Source of the DNA: Spinacia oleracea
Lineage: Eukaryota > Streptophyta > Magnoliopsida > Caryophyllales > Amaranthaceae
Direction of reading: 5' to 3'
Length of the DNA: 64,000 nt
NCBI RefSeq assembly: GCF_020520425.1
Contig: NC_079490.1
Location: 49,268,517-49,332,516 of the forward strand
Part shown: positions 55,909 through 64,000 of the stretch, piece after piece
Layout of the letters: the number at the start of each line of letters is the position of its first letter
Position numbering within the stretch: position 1 is the stretch's first letter
Translations under genes and position numbers: made by a program
Notes under the pieces: model-generated
The model's input: the letters and a program-made list of their open reading frames with translations, nothing else
What the model was told of the DNA's origin: nothing
Database searches by the model: none

Positions 55909-58735
55909 ATTAAAAACTACAATTGAAAAGAATAAACAAATAAATAACCATTCACAGTTTCTCTTAATAAACTTAAATTCTAGCATTCATGCATAATTCA
56001 ATGTTTATTAAGCATTTTATTCAAGTTATGTGTTCCGGCAGGTGTGAATAAAATGATTCCAAGATCCTAAAATCATTGAAGAACTAAGCACAGTTTGTCG
56101 ACTTAATCCTAGAACATCTTAGGTAAGCAAAAGCCTTTTGCTAATAGTCTAGAAACTATTCTTGGTTGATAGGTACGTCTAAGAACTTATTAGGTAAACC
56201 TATCGAATTTGCCACGACATAAAAGGACTCCTTACTTATATCGTTGAGTTTCACCAAAACTAACATGTACTCACAATTATTTGTGTACCTTGCCCCTTTA
56301 GGACCAATAAGTAACACCTCGCTGAGCGAAAACTATTACTAGATTGATGTAAAGGATATCCAAGCAAGTGTATATTTTGGCATGGCACCTTTTAACTCAA
56401 TTTTTTTAAGTTTGGAACTTAAGGCTCTTACTATGTTGGTTAGATTTTAAGTGAACTAAAATCCTTAATCATGCAACATAATCAAGCTTTTGATCTCATG
56501 CATTTTAAGACATATTTAAAGCAATAAATAACTTAAAACATGCATAAGATATTTGTGATCTAGTATGGCCCGACTTCATCTTGAAGCTTTGACTTCAAAG
56601 TCCGTCTTGAAAATCTCCGTGGGAGGCACCATTTTCTTCAAATAGGATAAGTTATAACTAATTACAACTATTTGATGGTACGCAGACCATATTTGAATTG
56701 AAAAACAACTTTGGTACTTTAGACCAATTACATTCAAATTAATGGTACGCAGACCATATTTTCTATCCTATTTGGGCCATACTAGTCACTTCATAACCTG
56801 CAAAACAGTACATATACAATATATACCATTCACCCATTCATTATCATGAATGGCCCACATAGCTGGTTAGTTAAACACATTATGCATCACGTAAACATTT
56901 GCAGCAATTAATCAAGGGCACCAATAATCTACCAATTATTCAGTCCTTATTAATTCTAATCGAGTTGTTTTAACCTTAAGGATTTGTAGACCTAATCAAG
57001 AGTTTATGACTAAAAGCACTCCCACTCAAACCAATAAATTCATATGCTTTACTAATTTTAAACATAAAATTGTATTTCTAGTCTAACCGGAAACATACAA
57101 ATTTAATTAAAATTTAAAGCTCATATAAATTTATAATTGAATCCAAAAATTTAATTTTAATTTCAGTCACATTTAAATTAATTTATGATTTTAATTTTAG
57201 TAAAATAATTAGAATAAATGCCATTTATTATAATTATAATATTCAAAATTAAAATCCAAGAAATTAATTCAAATTATTAATTTTAAAATCAATTAAAAAT
57301 TACGTGAACTGAAATTTTCAAATTAAACATTCAAAACGATCTAATCGTAACGCAAACACCCTACGCGTTGCACGCCCATGGGCTGTACGCACACAGCCAT
57401 TGCTGGCCATGTGCGCGCAGCCCATGCGCTCGTTGCATAGCTGCTGCTGTCCCATACGCAAGCCTCCGCACAGCGCCCACCGCACGCGAGCTATCGCTCG
57501 CAGCGCGCGCGCGTTACCGCGCTCGCTGGTGCGCGAGATCGCTCGCTGGTGCGCGCGAGCCATCGCTCGCTGGGGCGCTGCATCGCTCGCTGGTGCGCGC
57601 GAGCCATCGCTCGCTGGGGCGCTGCATCGCTCGCTGGCGCGCGAGATCCCTCGCTGGTGCGCGCGAGTGATGCTGGGCGCAGCGCTCGTGGCACGCGAGC
57701 TTGCGCTCGCTGCGCACGAGGCTGCGCGCTGTTGTGCGAGGCAGCGCGCGCTGTGGCGCAGCTCGCTTGCTGCCCACACGCGACTGCCTTGGCTCGCCCC
57801 TCGCCCATGCCCATACGTTCATTGCTCGTGGCACACGACACAAGGCAGGGCTGCTGCCTTGTGCTCGTGCACTACGGCCTTGCTCATTGCATTCGTGCCG
57901 CACGGGCGACGAGCTCCCTTGCTCGTCGTCGCATGCCCGCATTATACAACACCCCTTAAGGGTAACACGAAGCGTCCATTGCTTCGCGCGTGCAAGTTAT
58001 TTGAACGAATCGCATAAAATTTAAAATTTATATTTAAAATTAATGACAAATTAATAAATAATATTAATTTCATAATTTTAGGGCGAAAAAATCGAAAATT
58101 TATTATCCAATTGATTTCCGATTGATATGGATTCAAGTCTAGGTCATAAAAATTTAAAATTTATCGTAAATTTACAATTTTTATGGTGGTTTTTAATCAT
58201 AGGTTTCTAATTAAATTACAATTAATTATGAAAATCAAATTAATTCTAAATTATTCTAATTTTCAACAAATTAATCATAATTACAAATTAGATTGCATAA
58301 TTAACAAGACTAGGCATTCAAACTTGTTAAACATATGCAATAGGTCAATCAAAAATTCAAGATTTATCAACAAGAATCGCAAATATTTAATTTAACATCT
58401 TAAATTTACGAAATTTTGCATTCGAAAAACTAAAACCTTCGAAAAGTCATAGTTAGGCTTCGAATTTGAGAATTCTGGGTTCGGCAGAAAAAAACTATTT
58501 TTGTCAAAATTTTAGAATGCCTTTTACATGCGGAATTGACACAAAAATCACTCAATTCGGATGAGTAATGAAGAAACTGCCGAAAAACTGCGTACGTATA
58601 ATTAAATAAACGCAATTTGCAACTAATTAACAATTACGAAAATTAATCACCCCTTTTAATTCTTGCAAATTTGTAATATTTAACCATGTTCATGCAATTT
58701 AGATTATGAAAATAATAAGGGGCTCGTGATACCAC
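55909..58735 (-). other. Copia leader (full unit) with a GC-rich palindromic repeat island
   Basis: 2.8 kb between primer site and gag. It is AT-rich except 57360-57960, which is very GC-rich and made of GCTCGCTGG(T/G)GCGCGCGAGC-type words repeated in 24- and 48-bp steps. Several frames are open there on both strands because of the composition; none looks like a real protein. Right of 56643 it is also present in the truncated unit. Confidence 0.75.
58721..58734 (-). other. Primer binding site of the full copia unit
   Basis: Minus strand TGGTATCACGAGCC, one base after the LTR; it closely matches the initiator methionine tRNA site TGGTATCAGAGC. Confidence 0.8.
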
Positions 58736-60074
58736 TGTTAGGTTATGATACATATGACATTACATAGATCATGCGGAAACAACCATTAACCCAGGAAACA
58801 TATTATTTACACATAATCATTTAGCATAGTTTAGATGCATACTCTTTGTTGCGTGCCTTCCCTAGCTGCGCCCGAACCGAACAACAACAAGTCTTTTAGG
58901 ACTCCAAGTGTCGTCCCTCCGTAGAAAGTCCACAGCACGTCCGGATCCGCCTTAAGATTGACCAACTAGAATCGCCCTTAAGGTACTCAGAAAATTCGGC
59001 ACTTTTGGGGCAAGATGGGTGTTTGAATTTTCTCTCAAAAACTCACTTTTGAATACTTTGAAACTTGTGTATAAATTATGACCCCTAGGCCTTTATTTAT
59101 AGAGTTATGGAAAAGGAATCGTAATCCTAGTAGGATGCGAATTAATTGGAATTAGAATTCTACATGAATTCTACTTAATCAATTTATCCAATAGGAATAG
59201 ACATTTAATCATACACTGACTCTTGCAGATTCAGGAATCTCGCATGAGCTCAAACTCACACACACACGGCAGCCACAAGGGCTGCCCACGCATGCGAGCA
59301 GCAGCCCACGCAGCGCGGCCCACGCATGCGTGGCCTTGTGCGCGCTGGGCTGTGGCGTGCGTGCTTGCTGGGCGATGGCCTGGCTTCGTGCTGGGCCTTC
59401 GTCCGGCAGGCCTCGTCCGATGCTAATTCGTACGATACGCTTCCGATTAAAATTCCATTTCCGGAATCTATTTCCGATACGAACAATATTCAATATTTCC
59501 GATTCCGGAATTAATTTCCGTTTCGAACAAATATTTAATATTTCCGTTTCCGGAATTATTTTCCGATTCCGGTAATATTTCCGATTCTGACAATATTTCC
59601 GTTTCCGGCAATATTTCCGATTCTGGTAATATTTCCATTTCCAACAATATTTTCCGATACGTACCATGTTTCCGTTTCCGGCAACATCTACGACTTGGAT
59701 AATATTCATATTTCCGATACGATCCATATTTCCGTTTCCGGCAATATCATCGTTTCCGGAGTATTCATTTCTTGCCTGTGACGATCTTAGCTCCCACTGA
59801 AACCAAGATCCGTCGGTTCCGAATATTCATAGATGGAGTATTTAATGCCATTAAATACTTGATCCGTTTACGTACTATTTGTGTGACCCTACGGGTTCAG
59901 TCAAGAGTAAGCTGTGGATTAATATCATTAATTCCACTTGAACTGAAGCGGCCTCTAGCTAGGCATTCAGCTCACTTGATCTCACTGAATTATTAACTTG
60001 TTAATTAATACTGAACCGCATTTATTAGACTTAACATAGAATGCATACTTGGACCAAGGGCATTATTTCCTTCA
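58736..60074 (-). repeat. Copia LTR 2 (shared middle LTR)
   Basis: 1339 bp. Compared with LTR 1 I see two substitutions (AACAACAAC for AACAAGAAC near 58886; CACGTCCGG for CACGTGCGG near 58940) and one A lost near 59037. Confidence 0.95.
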
Positions 60075-62141
60075 TAGGATAAGTTATAACTAATTACAAC
60101 TATTTGATGGTACGCAGACCATATTTGAATTGAAAAACAACTTTGGTACTTTAGACCAATTACATTCAAATTAATGGTACGCAGACCATATTTTCTATCC
60201 TATTTGGGCCATACTAGTCACTTCATAACCTGCAAAACAGTACATATACAATATATACCATTCACCCATTCATTATCATGAATGGCCCACATAGCTGGTT
60301 AGTTAAACACATTATGCATCACGTAAACATTTGCAGCAATTAATCAAGGGCACCAATAATCTACCAATTATTCAGTCCTTATTAATTCTAATCGAGTTGT
60401 TTTAACCTTAAGGATTTGTAGACCTAATCAAGAGTTTATGACTAAAAGCACTCCCACTCAAACCAATAAATTCATATGCTTTACTAATTTTAAACATAAA
60501 ATTGTATTTCTAGTCTAACCGGAAACATACAAATTTAATTAAAATTTAAAGCTCATATAAATTTATAATTGAATCCAAAAATTTAATTTTAATTTCAGTC
60601 ACATTTAAATTAATTTATGATTTTAATTTTAGTAAAATAATTAGAATAAATGCCATTTATTATAATTATAATATTCAAAATTAAAATCCAAGAAATTAAT
60701 TCAAATTATTAATTTTAAAATCAATTAAAAATTACGTGAACTGAAATTTTCAATTAAACATTCAAAACGATCTAATCGTAACGCAAACACCCTACGCGTT
60801 GCACGCCCATGGGCTGTACGCACACAGCCATTGCTGGCCATGTGCGCGCAGCCCATGCGCTCGTTGCATAGCTGCTGCTGTCCCATACGCAAGCCTCCGC
60901 ACAGCGCCCACCGCACGCGAGCTATCGCTCGCAGCGCGCGCGCGTTACCGCGCTCGCTGGTGCGCGAGATCGCTCGCTGGTGCGCGCGAGCCATCGCTCG
61001 CTGGGGCGCTGCATCGCTCGCTGGCGCGCGAGATCGCGCGCTGGCGCGCGAGATCGCTCGCTGGTGCGCGCGAGTGATGCTGGGCGCAGCGCTCGTGGCA
61101 CGCGAGCTTGCGCTCGCTGCGCACGAGGCTGAGCGCTGTTGTGCGAGGCAGCGCGCGCTGTGGCGCAGCTCGCTTGCTGCCCACACGCGACTGCCTTGGC
61201 TCGCCCCTCGCCCATGCCCATCCGTTCATTGCTCGTGGCACACGACCCAAGGCAGGGCTGCTGCCTTGTGCTCGTGCACTACGCCCTTGCTCATTGCATT
61301 CGTGCCGCACGGGCGACGAGCTCCCTTGCTCGTCGTCGCATGCCCGCATTATACAACACCCCTTAAGGGTAACACGAAGCGTCCATTGCTTCGTGCGTGC
61401 AAGTTATTTGAACGAATCGCATAAAATTTAAAATTTATATTTAAAATTAATGACAAATTAATAAATAATATTAATTTCATAATTTTAGGGCGAAAAATCG
61501 AAAATTTATTATCCAATTGATTTCCGATTGATATGGATTCAAGTCTAGGTCATAAAAATTTAAAATTTATCGTAAATTTACAATTTTTATGGTGGTTTTT
61601 AATCATAGGTTTCTAATTAAATTACAATTAATTATGAAAATCAAATTAATTCTAAATTATTCTAATTTTCAACAAATTAATCATAATTACAAATTAGATT
61701 GCATAATTAACAAGACTAGGCATTCAAACTTGTTAAACATATGCAATAGGTCAATCAAAAATTCAAGATTTATCAACAAGAATCGCAAATATTTAATTTA
61801 ACATCTTAAATTTACGAAATTTTGCATTCGAAAAACTAAAACCTTCGAAAAGTCATAGTTAGGCTTCGAATTTGAGAATTCTGGGTTCGGCAGAAAAATA
61901 CTATTTTTGTCAAAATTTTAGAATGCCTTTTACATGCGGAATTGACACAAAAATCACTCAATTCGGATGAGTAATGAAGAAACTGCCGAAAAACTGCGTA
62001 CGTATAATTAAATAAACGCAATTTGCAACTAATTAACAATTACGAAAATTAATCACCCCTTTTAATTCTTGCAAATTTGTAATATTTAACCATGTTCATG
62101 CAATTTAGATTATGAAAATAATAAGGGGCTCGTGATACCAC
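60075..62141 (-). mobile_element. Leader-only (deleted) copia unit
   Basis: 2067 bp matching 56643-58735, then joined directly to the start of LTR 2. Gag, pol, 3' UTR and polypurine tract are missing. The primer site (62127-62140) is kept. About ten substitutions or indels and a different count of GC-rich units separate it from the full unit's leader. Confidence 0.93.
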
Positions 62142-63481
62142 TGTTAGGTTATGATACATATGACATTACATAGATCATGCGGAAACAACCATTAACCCAG
62201 GAAACATATTATTTACACATAATCATTTAGCATAGTTTAGATGCATACTCTTTGTTGCGTGCCTTCCCTAGCTGCGCCCGAACCGAACAAGAACAAGTCT
62301 TTTAGGACTCCAAGTGTCGTCCCTCCGTAGAAAGTCCACAGCACGTGCGGATCCGCCTTAAGATTGACCAACTAGAATCGCCCTTAAGGTACTCAGAAAA
62401 TTCGGCACTTTTGGGGCAAGATGGGTGTTTGAATTTTCTCTCAAAAAACTCACTTTTGAATACTTTGAAACTTGTGTATAAATTATGACCCCTAGGCCTT
62501 TATTTATAGAGTTATGGAAAAGGAATCGTAATCCTAGTAGGATGCGAATTAATTGGAATTAGAATTCTACATGAATTCTACTTAATCAATTTATCCAATA
62601 GGAATAGACATTTAATCATACACTGACTCTTGCAGATTCAGGAATCTCGCATGAGCTCAAACTCACACACACACGGCAGCCACAAGGGCTGCCCACGCAT
62701 GCGAGCAGCAGCCCACGCAGCGCGGCCCACGCATGCGTGGCCTTGTGCGCGCTGGGCTGTGGCGTGCGTGCTTGCTGGGCGATGGCCTGGCTTCGTGCTG
62801 GGCCTTCGTCCGGCAGGCCTCGTCCGATGCTAATTCGTACGATACGCTTCCGATTAAAATTCCATTTCCGGAATCTATTTCCGATACGAACAATATTCAA
62901 TATTTCCGATTCCGGAATTAATTTCCGTTTCGAACAAATATTTAATATTTCCGTTTCCGGAATTATTTTCCGATTCCGGTAATATTTCTGATTCTGACAA
63001 TATTTCCGTTTCCGGCAATATTTCCGATTCTGGTAATATTTCCATTTCCAACAATATTTTCCGATACGTACCATGTTTCCGTTTCCGGCAACATCTACGA
63101 CTTGGATAATATTCATATTTCCGATACGATCCATATTTCCGTTTCCGGCAATATCATCGTTTCCGGAGTATTCATTTCTTGCCTGTGACGATCTTAGCTC
63201 CCACTGAAACCAAGATCCGTCGGTTCCGAATATTCATAGATGGAGTATTTAATGCCATTAAATACTTGATCCGTTTACGTACTATTTGTGTGACCCTACG
63301 GGTTCAGTCAAGAGTAAGCTGTGGATTAATATCATTAATTCCACTTGAACTGAAGCGGCCTCTAGCTAGGCATTCAGCTCACTTGATCTCACTGAATTAT
63401 TAACTTGTTAATTAATACTGAACCGCATTTATTAGACTTAACATAGAATGCATACTTGGACCAAGGGCATTATTTCCTTCA
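62142..63481 (-). repeat. Copia LTR 3 (5' end of the block)
   Basis: 1340 bp; I see one difference from LTR 1 (a T for C near 62988). As the outermost 5' LTR it would drive transcription of the whole block. Confidence 0.95.
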
Positions 63482-63486
63482 AGATC

Positions 63487-64000
63487 TATAATTCTTGTAC
63501 TCCTTATTTGATTAATAATAATTATATTTTCAATATTTCAAGAATTTTGTCTCCAAAACTTTAATACTTTGTATTATGTGCGCACTTATTAACACCCAAA
63601 CAATAAGAAATATAAAGTAATTATACAAAAATGCAACTTTCCCTCAATCCGTTGAGGCGGGCAAAATGTATGATACTGACTCAACAGGGCCCAATTATTA
63701 TGCATAATAATGGGTTTGTAGAGGCGAACATTAGCTAACCCCCCTCAACAAGTCACCTATTGAGGCAAACAATGCCCGCCTCAATAGTTATGGACCTGTT
63801 GAAGCCCCCTCTGTTGAAGCGAACAATGCACGCCTGAACAAGGCCCAAAAGCCCGCCTCAACAGGGTTTTTTTCCACTAGTGTATTATGAAAATAAACAT
63901 TGAAATGAATCTACTAAAATCTCACATGATAAGGTTTTTCATGTGTATTAATTACAAAACACAATTGAAGTTTTTATATTTAAGCATATGAATAGAAGAG
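63487..64000. other. Right part of the CACTA element and flank
   Basis: 63487-63882 belongs to the split CACTA element with CAACAGGG/GAGGCGGGC subterminal words. 63886-64000 is AT-rich flank with no feature. Confidence 0.65.

Larger units (their letters stand above)
49739..63481 (-). mobile_element. Ty1-copia insertion with three LTRs and one target duplication
   Basis: LTRs at 49739-51078, 58736-60074 and 62142-63481, all in the same orientation. In element order (minus strand): LTR, leader only (62141-60075), LTR, leader (58735-56643), gag-pol, 3' UTR, LTR. AGATC flanks the whole block (49734-49738, 63482-63486). There is no duplication around the middle LTR. So a full element and a deletion derivative went in, or were joined, as a head-to-tail tandem sharing the middle LTR. 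Confidence 0.93.
48328..63882. mobile_element. CACTA-type non-autonomous element, split by a copia insertion
   Basis: Left end CGCTAGTGGAAAAAACCC, right end the inverse of CACTAGTGGAAAAAAACC (63882). Both are flanked by TAT (48325-48327, 63883-63885). Subterminal regions share GAGGCGGGC/CAACAGGG words. The left half is 48328-49738 and the right half about 63487-63882; the copia complex lies between. Without it the element is about 1.8 kb. The left CACTA terminus has changed to CGCTA. 48570-49640 has leader-like and intron-like sequence but no recognised gene. Confidence 0.8.

Noticed and set aside
57318..58024. Several overlapping ORFs on both strands rich in Ala, Arg and Ser
   Set aside because: They arise from a GC-rich repeat (GCTCGC) with no stops in several frames; the two leader copies differ by repeat steps and the translations have no domain.
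60725..61431. Same set of ORFs in the truncated copia unit
   Set aside because: Same cause: low-complexity GC-rich leader.

Overview
The window looks like nuclear DNA of a flowering plant, probably a eudicot. It has one intron-rich plant housekeeping gene, AT-rich spacers, Stowaway-like MITEs, Helitrons, MULE, CACTA and LTR-retrotransposon families with plant-type domains. Several repeats (GAACTTAT arms, CTCCGTA-type MITE ends) suggest Caryophyllales to me, but that is weak inference. There is nothing bacterial here (no operons, CRISPR or phage); almost everything is transposable-element (TE) sequence.

Layout. 1-2642: 3' end and LTR of an old Ty1-copia element on the + strand. 2643-7105: two decayed multi-exon genes of TE-associated plant families (plant mobile domain, then a DUF7745-like gene), each with its own TATA promoter. 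7105-10322: an unrecognised minus-strand ORF, an AT-rich spacer, and the 3' end of a truncated Ty3-gypsy chromovirus. 10323-16150: small elements (MITEs, an inverted-repeat element, a short Helitron, an orphan Helitron 3' end, a hAT-like element, a minisatellite). 17269-20363 (minus): the only clear host gene, threonine aldolase, 10 coding exons, 360 aa, apparently intact, with a tRNA-derived SINE upstream. 21505-33440: a complete, very young Ty3-gypsy element of the Tat lineage (identical-length 584 bp LTRs, one mismatch seen, AAAGT target duplication), with an intact 1851-aa gag-pol on the minus strand and a spliced antisense gene on the + strand. 34.7-47.4 kb: a nested stack in which a LINE 3' end sits in an AT-rich array and is itself split by a Helitron (34938-39845), a MULE (40209-46169) and a CACTA MITE (46201-46721). 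48328-63882: a CACTA-type element split by a Ty1-copia insertion with three LTRs (49739-63481) and one target duplication.

Most notable: (1) a double-stranded-RNA-binding-like protein encoded inside the large Helitron, with a second decayed relative near another Helitron end; (2) the three-LTR copia insertion, which carries a full element plus a leader-only deletion derivative and whose outer LTRs match each other better than the middle one; (3) a tandem array of perfect hairpins between the two converging genes of the Tat element.

Coordinates of element ends come from terminal motifs and target-site duplications read by eye. Family assignments come from recognised protein motifs; no database search was run.
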